In this document: piece by piece, positions 61,101 to 64,000 of the stretch
Layout: the number at the start of each line of letters is the position of its first letter
Numbering within the stretch: the stretch's first letter is position 1
NCBI GenBank assembly: GCA_914767715.1
Contig: OU612071.1
Span: 5,394,001-5,458,000 of the forward strand
Source: Membranipora membranacea
Taxonomy: Eukaryota; Bryozoa; Gymnolaemata; Cheilostomatida; Membraniporidae
Direction: 5' to 3'
DNA length: 64,000 nt
Translations under genes and position numbers: made by a program
The notes under the pieces: model-generated
What the model was told of the DNA's origin: nothing
Seen by the model: only the letters and a program-made list of their open reading frames with translations
The model's database searches: none

Positions 61101-64000
61101 CCAGAACAATACCATCCCTCACTGCAAAATTTAAAAAAAGTTCAATTAGGGTAGATAAATACTCATTAATGAGTCTGTATGAAACAGAAAAAATAACTTC
61201 TAAATGTACCAAGAACAAGGTGATGATACGAAATAGTATATACATTGATATTAATTCATGGATTGGTGGTAAGATACACAGTATGGCTATTTGTGGAGAA
61301 ATTTCGTAAGTATATAGCTTTGTGTCAGTAATTGGATCTAGCTAAAAATTCAGGCAGCTTCAATGTTATACATTGTCTGACGTCCAAGTAACGACCTTTG
61401 AAAATTCGGGCAAGCTACTTGACAAATGTTTGCAAGGGTCAGCTGTAGCATTACTGAACTTTTGAACCAATCAAACTATATAAATGACTATATATCAGTG
61501 AGTGTATAATATAATTTCATCATGCAGCCACAATGTGGAATAAAACTGTACATAAATACTTTTCTAAAAGCTAGCTTTAGTTCCTTACCTGCAGTTACTT
61601 GTAGGGGCGGAGTTGCCTTCTCCCTGACAGTACATACCAGCGGTACAGTCTAGACAAGATGATATGTTAGTAGCACCAGATGTAGGGTTGAATGTTCCTG
61701 GAGCACACCTGTACTCGTTACTATCAGTGGTATTCTCAGGGCAGTATCTACCAGTCAGACACTCAGTGTCCAGGTAGGTGGTGGAGTTACCAATACAGTA
61801 ATAACCTGTGGAGAAATGGAAAAAAATGGAACAGTGAGGAAATTGGATCAAACAGACCAACGAGGAAAAATAGGGGTTATTAATACTCAATATTGCAGTC
61901 TCATTTTCACTTGTAGCTAACCAATGTGTTGGCTCTGATATGATTGGCTGTTGGGTAGGGAAGATATTGGCCAATAAGAGCCAACTGACTAATTGGGGCA
62001 TACTTAGTCAAAGGAATATCATGCAGGGAGTGTGTATTAATATTTTTACCTGCGGGACAAGCTTTACAGTAGTCTTGTCCGAGCTCATCCTGGTAGTTAC
62101 CAGCTGGACATCCTTGTGGTACTATAGAGCCTTCAGGACAGTGATATCCTGTAGGACAGATATCTCCAAACCCTGTATGTCCTCCTAGCAGGGGACAGGA
62201 GGCTGGGTATGTGCTATAATGTGAGATAATATTGAGTTAGAAACAACGGTATAAAATGCATTCATTGGCTGATGAATAAATGGAGAACCAATCAAATTCA
62301 ACGAAAGCGAAAAGCACACAGTAAATAGCCATCCATACTCATTCCATACTACTTTGTAATCGATAGAAGCAATAAGCAGGCCGATAGACAACAAATTAAT
62401 ACAGCATTCATGGCACGGAAATTATTAATGATGGTTCAATTTTTTGTCCAAAAGCAAACATAATTATTTTAGTTTCTCCATATTTTCTCAATATCTCCAA
62501 ACATCAAACTATTGAGATCCATGGCGTAGATAGTCTCTATTGATGAAGTCCCACAAACCTGTTTGGATGAGAATTATCGGGGCGAGAAGTATCCACCCCA
62601 CCTGAGCAGTAATAACCTGCAGCACACAGTCCTGAACTTTCCGTCATAGCTAAATCTTCACAATATTCACCCTGATGAAGATAAAGGAGTCATGTTATAA
62701 GAAGCACTCATCACATAACGTGTTAGGCCGTAGTAGTAAGGGTGGAATGATGTTGGCCCATCTATGTGCTGGTAAATAAACAGTGAAAACAATCAACCAT
62801 ATCAGCATATCCTATTTATAATGTGTTTAAAATATTCATCACACTATATAAAGTTGACCAAAAATTAACCAATCACATTGTTCAATGATGAAGCATTAAA
62901 CCGATCAGAATTGACTTACCTCAGGGCAGTCCTTGCACTGTACTACATTGTAAAGATTGGTAACATTACTATAAGTTCCAGGGGGACATGATTGTATATC
63001 CGCCCCTGTGCCTGCTGGACAGTAATAACCCCTGGGGCAGTCGAAATGTCCGGGGGATGGATCCGAAACATTTGCAGGTAGGCAGTGATATCTGTGCAAA
63101 GAGAAGACAACTTCAGTCACTCATCTGCTTCATTTCAGGATAAATACATAGTTATATGCCATATTCAGTTCAAATTAATACGATTGAACAATGACTGCTA
63201 TGAGCTGGATGGGGCTCCCTGCACACAAAGCTGTCTTCAATTTCTTCAGAGAAAATAAAGCAATCTTCAATTATAAAACTCTCATCTTCAACTTAATTCT
63301 TCAAAACAACTGGACCGTGGTGTTATCTACTCATTTCTGCTTAGAATGACCCATGTGCTTGAGTTTTGGTTTTGTTTTGATAGGCTGATGAGCTTAAGTT
63401 TGCTATTGTTTGGAGTTGTTTGTCCAAAACATGCAATCTGAGTAACTCCAAATTGTTGGACTGAATTCAAGTCTTAAAATCTTTTATTGATTTTTCATTT
63501 GAACTGACTAAATCTTTTCTTCAACTTTAAAACACTCAATCTTCAATCTTCAGTAAAATACGGGGAGCCCCCTGGATGCCACATGTGTTACATCCAACTT
63601 CCTGTTGATTACTGTGATCCCCTAATACAACCACCTTAGCAATAATGCCACTTGATAAAATAAATAAACAAAGTTTGAAAGAGAACAGAATTCAATTTCT
63701 CATCTATGTCTGTAATAATTGAAAAAATTTTTACTTAATTATGTGTGTATTTTCGACTATTCAAATTATTCTTGTTTGTTTGTTTAATTTTAAAACCCTC
63801 TCTCCAGAGATGTTAACGTAAGAATAATCTTATTTTTGCTGGGTGCATAAAATTCCTGAAGAGAATCCCCTTTGAATAAGGTAAAAAGCAAAAATAAGAT
63901 AATATATAAAAATATTAAAAAATATGAATAAAAAAAAACCTAGGTCTTACCCATTAGGACAGGTGGTACAGTTAGACATGCCCGACCTGTTAGTGAATGT
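1..64000 (-). CDS. Giant single-pass membrane protein with GCC2/GCC3 repeats (67 exons, partial at both ends)
   Basis: One spliced gene covers the window on the minus strand. I placed 67 exons by reading frame and AG/GT borders; codon phase agrees at all 66 junctions, so about 11.1 kb (about 3,700 codons) reads without a stop. From N to C the protein has Cys-rich GCC2/GCC3 (ephrin-receptor-like) repeats, a second Cys-rich block, a cupredoxin-like juxtamembrane module, one transmembrane helix, and a long cytoplasmic tail of coiled coils and P-x-T-G repeats. No kinase, phosphatase or other enzyme signature is visible. The architecture suggests a cell-surface adhesion or signalling scaffold; that role is inference. 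I cannot name an orthologue. Start codon, signal peptide and stop codon lie outside the window. Exon coordinates are given in the block entries below. It could in principle be two adjacent genes, but the unbroken phase argues against this. Confidence 0.9.
1990..2026 (-). pseudogene. Decayed partial copy of exon 3 start
   Basis: The minus strand reads CCCAG then ACCTCGTAAACAGAAGAAGG and CTGAAGCT. This matches the start of exon 3 (TAG, GCGTCGTAAACAGAAGAAGG, later GCTGAAGCT) with an internal deletion. An AG acceptor remains, but there is no usable donor after it. It looks like an old tandem exon duplication. Confidence 0.55.
4529..5875 (-). CDS. Exons 7-9: helical segment and Gly/Ala-rich linker
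   Basis: Exons are 4529-4627, 5082-5240 and 5707-5875. Exon 9 is a charged helix (ARMRQHGEVCDQLW onward) that ends near TGTSTIAG. Exon 8 is a more hydrophobic helical stretch with SFDCLLSGVYGEL and LLKQLLAMLES. Exon 7 is short and low-complexity, with HLHAGAGGAGAPGNAG, and looks like a flexible linker before the Thr/Ser-rich start of exon 6. Junctions are phase 0, 1, 1 and 1. No known domain is recognised. This sits in the cytoplasmic part of the giant protein. The introns of 403, 454 and 466 bases contain no supported feature. Confidence 0.82.
6624..6752. mobile_element. Small foldback element (CTAGA family), copy 1
   Basis: Inverted arms begin CTAGATCATGTAAGATCCAA on the left; the right arm, reverse-complemented, starts TAGATCAAGAACGATCCCAT. 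The GC-rich centre includes a poly-C run at about 6667-6679. The centre and arms match the element at 36120-36245, so this is a dispersed MITE-like family. It ends eight bases from the exon 10 donor. Confidence 0.7.
6761..8037 (-). CDS. Exons 10-12: cytoplasmic coiled coil
   Basis: Exons are 6761-6871, 7323-7496 and 7862-8037. Exon 12 reads ALAMLQEETAARKSHW and continues as a long charged helix with KQKEAELMEVERKL. Exon 11 reads LLSEIDESEKRETQRRR, then a less charged stretch with LLPQDVCAILTEVDTPEH. Exon 10 is VVEKFLTKMTNEENK and continues to AVVTQ. The heptad-like pattern supports a coiled coil that could dimerise the tail. All three exons end in phase 0, and each border has a good GT donor (gtaaaa, gtagga, gtgagt). 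A foldback element stops only eight bases from the exon 10 donor (see 6624-6752). Confidence 0.85.
8369..12393 (-). CDS. Exons 13-20: cytoplasmic P-x-T-G-x-x-x-P repeat region
   Basis: Exons are 8369-8564, 8873-9000, 9308-9419, 9802-9975, 10331-10540, 10913-11014, 11514-11671 and 12009-12393. A short motif recurs: DPVTGLLRPQAG and HPQTGKVLPIEG in exon 20, NPATGLPTETK in 19, HPETGAVLPVSG in 18, CPSTGRVLPVGG in 17, TRTGQLLPILIG in 14, DPITAELSPVTG and NPETGVVIPVTL in 13. The consensus is [DHNC]-P-x-T-G-x-x-x-P-[IV]-x-G. Exons 15-16 insert a helical stretch (SRLHSIRKLAEHD; AVESRLRESLRN) between repeats. Plakin repeats also use D-P-x-T-G, but the residues after it differ, so I do not call a plakin domain. 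The region may be a protein-binding scaffold; that is inference. Most repeats sit one or two per exon, consistent with growth by exon duplication. The introns (300-500 bases) hold nothing supported. Confidence 0.87.
12867..15945 (-). CDS. Exons 21-24: membrane-proximal cytoplasmic coiled coil
   Basis: Exons are 12867-13056, 13418-13575, 15170-15342 and 15738-15945. Exon 24 starts just inside the membrane with ALFRKYGWSKL, a basic and aromatic stop-transfer sequence, then a stretch ending in GTGGEVK. Exon 23 has an acidic aromatic patch (KEDEFWDYEEQVDLEAF) and leads into a helix, SITQNLARQKEEAKALY. Exons 22 and 21 continue the helix with ETKLEELEIELERRK and LDRQTNLMDEESRHSE. Exon 21 uses the acceptor just before GTTCCAG, because only that choice keeps phase with exon 22. 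The 1.6-kb intron between exons 22 and 23 contains the GC-rich dispersed element at 14627-14695 and otherwise nothing supported. Confidence 0.86.
14627..14695. repeat. GC-rich dispersed hairpin fragment, copy 1
   Basis: The segment contains CCCCCAGACTTTGCCCCC, then CCGACGGCCC, then a complementary GGGGAAAAAGTCTGGG, so it folds as a stem-loop. A related segment lies at 50264-50322. It stands out in base composition from the AT-rich intron around it and is probably part of a foldback transposon. Confidence 0.5.
16007..16109. repeat. 11-base minisatellite (TCGCTATCACG)
   Basis: About nine tandem units of TCGCTATCACG, with variants CCACG, CAAG and CACA, fill this stretch of the intron between exons 24 and 25. 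The last units drift to TCGCCATCACA. No function is apparent. Confidence 0.9.
17035..17203. repeat. GTGCAC-rich short repeats carrying copies of the exon 25 donor
   Basis: The segment repeats CCAGTGCA and AGTGCAC several times. TTACCAGTGC occurs at the real exon 25 donor (near 17201) and again near 17140, and TTCCCAGTGC occurs near 17044. The repeats thus include near-copies of the splice site at roughly 60-95-base spacing. Confidence 0.6.
17204..17392 (-). CDS. Exon 25: transmembrane helix of the giant protein
   Basis: This 63-codon exon has phase 0 on both sides. It starts with YIRVMAKNAQC, the end of the extracellular module, and passes through a short linker, FFPTTPRYIIQNGMS. A hydrophobic helix follows: DWVLIAIMCVAVLLTVI plus a run of Ile, Ala and Leu. 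Exon 24 then begins with FRKYGW, whose basic residues fit the inside-positive rule. This puts the Cys-rich repeats outside the cell and the coiled coils inside (type I topology), although the signal peptide itself is not in the window. The donor is G-GTAAGT, and imperfect copies of the bases around it occur in the adjoining intron. Confidence 0.92.
17951..24225 (-). CDS. Exons 26-28: juxtamembrane cupredoxin-like module
   Basis: Exons are 17951-18113, 23358-23505 and 24006-24225. Exon 28 has one Cys and a glycosylation-rich end (NNTKGNFTGNVTGTG). Exons 27-26 give GEVMFFSVSNEHYPVYD, then about 35 residues, then FTYRFKDPGVYVFYVSS and finally MYIRVM in exon 25. The order G-[DE]-x-V-x-F-x-[NS], His, then F-x-x-P-G-x-Y-x-[YF] and a closing strand matches plastocyanin-type cupredoxins. 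The Cys and second His that bind type 1 copper are not where expected, so it probably does not bind copper. The fold assignment is by eye. The intron between exons 26 and 27 (18114-23357) contains a complete gene on the other strand. Confidence 0.8.
18500..18825. repeat. Tandem duplication of about 160 bases upstream of the peptide gene
   Basis: Two diverged copies lie at about 18500-18660 and 18661-18825. Both contain TTTCAG-x-CAAATTG-TTTTCTTT, then GGAAAAC-TATTTCCGGTC, then CATTCAATTT-TCCCATC. They end about 350 bases before the peptide gene's ATG, so they could be part of its promoter or an older mobile fragment. No convincing TATA box was found next to them. A short GACTA tandem (about 19148-19166) lies in the likely 5' untranslated region. 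Confidence 0.6.
19179..22392 (+). CDS. Secreted neuropeptide/peptide-hormone precursor (7 exons, 392 residues), nested antisense
   Basis: Coding exons are 19179-19335, 19744-19883, 20101-20369, 20841-20963, 21259-21343, 21715-21920 and 22194-22392; phases agree throughout and the stop is TGA. Residues 1-25 form a signal peptide (AVFAVLALCVMHVGKA, then Glu). The rest is hydrophilic, nearly Cys-free, and cut by dibasic sites: KR 49-50, KRR 60-62, RR near 77, KKR near 86 and 102-104, KR 165-166, RR 175-176, RR 223-224, KR 271-272, KR 382-383. MHPYKFRGF-GKR (372-383) would give an amidated -FRGFamide. The motif x-F-[GA]-x-[TS]-R follows a dibasic site four times: VFANTR, TFGTTR, IFGSSR and IFGSSR. 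These features are typical of neuropeptide precursors. I do not recognise the family. The exon 4 donor (AAG-GTCAAA) is weak. The gene lies wholly inside an intron of the minus-strand giant gene. Confidence 0.85.
22754..22790 (+). terminator. Candidate polyadenylation signals of the peptide gene
   Basis: AATAAA occurs at 22754-22759 and again at 22785-22790, about 360-400 bases after the TGA stop of the peptide gene. The intervening 3' untranslated region is AT-rich and contains a 19-base direct repeat (TATGTCTGCAATAACTT) near 22631-22668. Which signal is used cannot be told from sequence. Confidence 0.45.
23231..23286. repeat. 31-base direct repeat
   Basis: CTCCAGTCAAATGACAATG followed by TGGTCC occurs twice in tandem, at 23231 and 23262, in the intron just downstream of exon 27. 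It lies outside the peptide gene. Confidence 0.85.
24945..25060 (-). mobile_element. Degraded SINE body related to the copy at 26090-26280
   Basis: The stretch with CAATTT-GCAGGCCGATCAGAA, CTTCTGGGGGTCAACAA and CCCGATCAG lines up with CAATTT-TTGTAGGCAGGTCGGAG, CCTGGGGGTCCAACAAC and CCCAGTAGTCAG at about 26134-26200. The tRNA-like head is too decayed to recognise here. Confidence 0.5.
25176..40504 (-). CDS. Exons 29-31: second extracellular Cys-rich block
   Basis: Exons are 25176-25364, 25789-25953 and 40410-40504. Exon 31 has CFSCGGEASQ and CECTGSGRDF; exon 30 has CPCASGFTILPDREIDC and later Cys at VYDLC, VCLDEA and FCETE; exon 29 has VCDSSAYLG, LCKCKVDD, VCDVEC and FICPSNS. The Cys spacing is irregular compared with the GCC2/GCC3 repeats. 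Short C-x-C-x-x-G-F segments resemble EGF-like modules, but I see no complete EGF domain. The block links the repeat rod to the cupredoxin-like module. A 14,456-base intron separates exons 30 and 31 and is described in separate entries. An exon 29 relic lies at 25423-25478. Confidence 0.82.
25423..25478 (-). pseudogene. Decayed partial copy of exon 29
   Basis: The minus strand reads VCDSSKHRGHDSILGLCK in the frame of exon 29, whose start is VCDSSAYLGYDSILGLCK. The copy lies about 110 bases upstream (in gene direction) of the real exon and keeps an AG acceptor (TTTGAAG). It ends after about 56 bases, where homology and frame are lost. It is an intronic relic of an exon duplication. Confidence 0.75.
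26090..26280 (-). mobile_element. tRNA-derived SINE
   Basis: On the minus strand it starts with GGAGGTGGCTCGGTGGTTAG (A-box-like, TGGCTCGGTGG) and has a perfect B box, GGGTTCGAATCCC, at 26211-26223, as in tRNA genes. The acceptor stem does not pair properly and the sequence continues into a non-tRNA body, so this is a SINE and not a working tRNA gene. A degraded relative lies at 24945-25060. Confidence 0.75.
26795..27195. repeat. Detached unit of the tandem array family
   Basis: It shares GATGATTGATACCAGG, TTGATGCTAGCTACC, ATATTACAAAGCTGG and GAGATCCTGACATAACTCTT with the array at 28900-32815. The stretch between it and the array (about 27200-28900) has CTCAGTGCTCAAACTC-type short repeats, the dispersed repeat at 27665-27850, and no gene. 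Confidence 0.65.
27665..27850 (+). repeat. Dispersed repeat, copy 1 (inverted partner at 52603-52794)
   Basis: It starts GAATTCCATATCTGGAATAG, passes through AACAATGGGCTTGCAAAAA and GTAAACAAGAC, and ends TTATTCATGCTACTAGGG. The same sequence occurs in reverse complement at 52603-52794. No terminal inverted repeat or coding potential was seen, so the class is unknown. Confidence 0.65.
28900..32815. repeat. Diverged tandem array, units of 0.5-0.75 kb
   Basis: The landmark ATGATTGATGACA-GG-TATG recurs at about 29162, 29825, 30352, 30978, 31738 and 32410. A second landmark, GATCCT-GCACAA-TCTTGTTAGGATA, recurs at about 29490, 30158, 30692, 31336, 32035 and 32775. Each unit also carries TTTTAGTGCTAGCTAC and ATTACAAAGCT. 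Spacing is 530-760 bases. One outlying unit lies at 26795-27195. Open frames in the array (60-100 codons) differ from unit to unit and are not coding. Confidence 0.8.
32820..33120. repeat. Minisatellite based on TGCCTAGGTTGCTGG
   Basis: Imperfect units of GTCTGCCTAGGTTGCTGGTT, in places reduced to GGTTGCCTAGCTTGCT, are repeated with inserts of AAGTTCTCAGAG. It directly follows the tandem array. Nothing coding is visible. Confidence 0.85.
33745..35155. repeat. Tandem duplication of a unit of about 0.83 kb
   Basis: Two copies begin with ATATTCCATGCCAAAATTCA at 33751 and 34578 and stay nearly identical for over 500 bases, including TATCAATGTATCCCGAAAGG and GGAGATGAGTCTTAGTTCAC. A more diverged partial copy precedes them at about 33500-33610. 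Inverted parts lie at 37650-38050 and about 38680-38760. Short open frames here are repeat sequence, not genes. Confidence 0.85.
35289..35600 (+). mobile_element. tRNA-derived SINE with intact tRNA-like head
   Basis: The head at 35290-35359 is about 70 bases. GGGTGGT pairs with GCTACCC as an acceptor stem, GAAGTGGTTAGGA resembles an A box and GGTTCGAATCCCG is a B box. The body includes GTATCATGTATCATC repeats and the tail is GTGATTACAGTGATTACAG at about 35578-35596. The anticodon arm is not standard and there is a non-tRNA body, so it is a SINE. It lies in the large intron. Confidence 0.8.
35860..36108. repeat. Tandem duplication of about 140 bases
   Basis: GCGGCAGCATAGCCGCAATA and GCGGCAGCATATCCTCATTT start two copies, at about 35861 and 36001, each continuing through GAGTGAAATATTAAGA and ending at AACAACGTGGTGAAT or AACAACGTGCTGAAT. 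A third start, CGGCAGCATATCGC, lies at 36281 next to the LINE end. Confidence 0.7.
36120..36245. mobile_element. Small foldback element (CTAGA family), copy 2
   Basis: Left arm CTAGAACAAGTTTTATCCAA pairs with the right arm, which in reverse complement begins CTAGACCAAGTTTGGTCCAT. Both continue into TTGCCTGCAT. The 126-base element lies beside the 3' end of the truncated LINE and shares arm and centre sequence with 6624-6752. Confidence 0.75.
36264..37570 (-). mobile_element. Truncated LINE reverse transcriptase (L1/Tx1-like), broken
   Basis: On the minus strand, conserved reverse transcriptase blocks appear in order: KTPGPDGLPKELY, ISLLNVDYKVLAKV, GVSGRNIVDN, FDMVDHKFLLAAM, RGVRQG, PLSPSL, LAYADDLLVAC and IRFLGLEFS. 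These fit the L1/Tx1 group of non-LTR elements by wording around the motifs. A TGA at 36759-36761 replaces the residue after RGVRQG, and the frame shifts near 36975. Endonuclease and 3' end are missing: homology stops near 37570 upstream and 36264 downstream. It is a dead copy inside the large intron. Confidence 0.88.
37650..38050 (-). repeat. Inverted partner of the 33.7-35.2 kb repeat
   Basis: It reads GCTTTTTGGTTGCTCCCAAT, GATAGCTCATTTAAAAAGG, AACTACGACTCATCTCCC and CAGTTTGCAATGCACTGGAT, all in reverse complement to the direct copies around 34000-34420. The truncated LINE, the CTAGA foldback and a SINE lie between the inverted partners. A further inverted piece (CACATGTCTATGGTCTTTAC) is at about 38700. 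Confidence 0.75.
38985..39310. repeat. Tandem pair of about 160 bases
   Basis: TTTTTCACACATAGCGCTTG and CACTCACACATAGCGCTTGA start two copies at about 38991 and 39155, each followed by AGAATTA, a TTTATGNNTTT stretch and a TTTGAGGT-GATA-GGGATACAA-like end. The ends resemble the landmark of the array at 28900-32815. The rest of 39310-40409 shows a poly-C run (39344-39356) and nothing supported. Confidence 0.6.
40505..41199. other. Intron between exons 31 and 32, no feature seen
   Basis: These 695 bases contain no open frame of note and no repeat that I could match elsewhere in the window. Confidence 0.6.
41200..45179 (-). CDS. Exons 32-39: GCC2/GCC3 repeats, membrane-proximal set
   Basis: Exons are 41200-41348, 41726-41957, 42280-42414, 42848-43011, 43577-43691, 43985-44089, 44503-44605 and 44998-45179. 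The repeated pattern is C-P-x-G-[YFH]-[YF]-C-P, then an x-P-x-x-C-P-x-G-[TS]-[YF] turn, then C-x-x-C before the next unit, as in the Pfam Ephrin_rec_like (GCC2_GCC3) family. Clear examples are YPCPPGYYCPQGSGSP in exon 32, TCETCPPGYYG in 33, PCAAGYYCPE in 34 and FPCPAGYYCE in 36. Exon 33 is the least regular: the usual Cys after GYY is replaced by Gly. Family members usually form extended disulphide-rich stalks. Introns of 290-570 bases hold a foldback candidate at 43327-43504 and otherwise nothing supported. Confidence 0.9.
43327..43504. mobile_element. Candidate foldback element with GCCTCAGC arms
   Basis: The left end ACGCTGACAG-TAGCCTCAGC and the reverse complement of the right end, ACACTGACAGAGGTTGCAAC then CTCAGCG, are similar. 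GCCTCAGCTGATCCTCAGAG also occurs twice as a direct repeat (about 43338 and 43423). It lies in the intron between exons 35 and 36. Confidence 0.5.
45497..45533 (-). pseudogene. Partial copy of exon 40 end with an intact splice donor
   Basis: The minus strand reads VSELDCGLCP and then GTAAGG. The end of real exon 40 reads VSELDCGPCPA and then GTAAG. The copy lies about 200 bases downstream of that exon in the intron before exon 39. Homology fades upstream of the Val codon. No acceptor was found, so it is probably a relic, not an alternative exon. Confidence 0.7.
45701..50847 (-). CDS. Exons 40-46: GCC2/GCC3 repeats
   Basis: Exons are 45701-45907, 46176-46382, 46879-47130, 47416-47568, 47970-48113, 49811-50010 and 50616-50847. 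Characteristic stretches are CVQCPAGYFCQTN (40), YQCPKGYFCLN (41), DFCPAGYYCPEG (42), IPCPAGFYCPEG (43), YPCPVGHFCEAG (44), LRCPLGNYCPEG (45) and CQPCPGGYYCES (46). Most exons start with two bases of a split Gly codon and end with one base of the next, so they are 1-1 modules that can be duplicated without changing frame. Exon 42 ends with TYREFT and uses the donor ACGT-GTAAGT; an alternative two bases away breaks the frame. A 367-base DNA element sits in the intron between exons 44 and 45, and an exon relic lies at 45497-45533. Confidence 0.9.
48522..48888. mobile_element. Non-autonomous DNA element with GGGGCTCCC termini, copy 1
   Basis: It begins GGGGCTCCCTG and ends CGGGGAGCCCC, which are inverted repeats of nine bases, and is 367 bases long. 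Six bases, ATGAAT, flank both ends and look like a target-site duplication. The interior is nearly identical to the copy at 63211-63571 and has no coding capacity. It lies in the intron between exons 44 and 45. Confidence 0.88.
50264..50322. repeat. GC-rich dispersed hairpin fragment, copy 2
   Basis: It reads GCCCCCCAGACTTTTGCCCC, then CGCCCGACGGCCCGGCGAGG, and matches the core of the fragment at 14627-14695. It lies in the intron between exons 45 and 46. The boundaries are unclear. Confidence 0.5.
51233..54883 (-). CDS. Exons 47-52: GCC2/GCC3 repeats
   Basis: Exons are 51233-51331, 51767-51905, 52303-52468, 53673-53826, 54105-54322 and 54655-54883. Examples are CMRGFYCPEGQVTP (48), DCPVGHYCPLGSATP (49), ECPPGTYCPTGSAEP (50), FECPVGHYCPEATP (51) and ICPVGHYCIEGSDQPE (52). 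Exon 52 contains a less typical unit in which SCPGEFAPVGAIC replaces the normal Gly-aromatic-Cys core. The intron between exons 49 and 50 (52469-53672) holds a dispersed repeat and two foldback elements, including the near-perfect palindrome at 53182-53554. The other introns show nothing supported. Confidence 0.9.
52603..52794 (-). repeat. Dispersed repeat, copy 2
   Basis: It reads ACTAGCATGAATAATTTAGC, then TTTTTTGCAAGCCCATTGTT and GATATGGAATTC, which is the reverse complement of the element at 27665-27850 with moderate divergence. It lies in the intron between exons 49 and 50, just left of two foldback elements. Confidence 0.65.
52914..53005. mobile_element. Short foldback element with TAGCCCTGTTCACA termini
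   Basis: TAGCCCTGTTCACATG at the left pairs with GTGTGAACAGGGCTA at the right, and the inner parts, GGGTTTTG and CAAAACC, also pair. The whole 92 bases can fold as one hairpin. No clear target duplication is seen. It sits 180 bases from the larger palindrome. Confidence 0.75.
53182..53554. mobile_element. Near-perfect 373-base palindromic element (MITE)
   Basis: The left half starts TGGCTGGTTCACATTGTCCC and the right half ends GGGACAATGTGAACCAGCCA. The halves pair along almost their full length around a centre near 53368 (GGGAAAGTTTG, seven-base loop, CAAACTTTCCC). TTA flanks both ends (53179-53181 and 53555-53557), as in PIF/Harbinger-type insertions. CATCCCAGATAG-like units repeat within each arm. 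It has no coding capacity. Confidence 0.88.
54884..55748. other. Intron between exons 52 and 53, no feature seen
   Basis: These 865 bases are AT-rich. Short open frames on both strands have no coding character. Exons 52 and 53 join in phase without any extra exon here. Confidence 0.6.
55749..60311 (-). CDS. Exons 53-60: GCC2/GCC3 repeats
   Basis: Exons are 55749-55910, 56480-56665, 56904-57047, 57550-57654, 58025-58183, 58449-58586, 59587-59725 and 60100-60311. Examples are CDPGYYCQ (53), CPEGYFCIPD (54), CTEGYYCESWG (55), CTMGYYCPQG (56), ICPSGSYCLEGTDEP (57), LCSAGYYCR (58), ICPSGYYCPLGAEYS (59) and CSQGYYCPAGQS (60). Six of the eight (53-58) are flanked by phase 1 introns on both sides, with the junction inside the Gly codon that usually precedes aromatic-aromatic-Cys. 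Exons 56 and 59 have short tandem duplications in the intron right at the donor. The 1.0-kb intron between exons 58 and 59 has a poly-G run near 58991 and nothing else supported. Confidence 0.9.
57498..57549. repeat. Short tandem duplication at the exon 56 donor
   Basis: AATAGGATATAGTATACTAAC and AATAGGATCTAGTACACTAC-TAAC lie next to each other; the second copy ends at the real donor of exon 56 (minus-strand GTTAGT), and the first copy carries a second GTTAGT. Confidence 0.65.
59471..59584. repeat. 57-base tandem duplication at the exon 59 donor
   Basis: ACCTGAATTAAAATAAAGC and ACCTGAATTTAAATAAAAC begin two units (59471 and 59528), each ending ATGTCTGTAGTTGTCC. The real exon 59 donor abuts the second unit; the boundary of the first carries a decoy donor, minus-strand CAG-GTAGGG. 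Confidence 0.75.
59870..59965. repeat. TCAAGTC-rich imperfect palindrome
   Basis: AAGTCAAGTCAAG, GACTTGACATGAC and TGACTTGACTTGACC occur close together in both orientations and could pair. It may be a simple-sequence foldback; no element boundary is visible. Confidence 0.4.
60599..64000 (-). CDS. Exons 61-67: GCC2/GCC3 repeats, N-terminal part visible in the window
   Basis: Exons are 60599-60778, 60943-61121, 61589-61805, 62050-62213, 62559-62671, 62920-63091 and 63951-64000, the last cut by the window edge. Examples are ICPVGFYCPENSTAP (61), CDLGEYCPGGSDAP (62), CLTGRYCPENTTD (63), ICPTGYHCPEGS (64), LCAAGYYCSGGVD (65) and FDCPRGYYCPAGTG (66). Exon 67 encodes FTNRSGMSNCTTCPN, so the repeats continue upstream. 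Exon 65 uses a GTTTGT donor. By hand count, exons 32-66 contain about 75 Gly-x-aromatic-Cys type cores. The 859-base intron between exons 66 and 67 contains the DNA element at 63211-63571. Confidence 0.9.
63211..63571. mobile_element. Non-autonomous DNA element with GGGGCTCCC termini, copy 2
   Basis: It has the same termini and interior as 48522-48888 and is 361 bases long, flanked by a different six-base duplication, CTGGAT. The two flanks differ while the interiors agree, which supports two separate insertions. It lies in the intron between exons 66 and 67. Confidence 0.88.
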
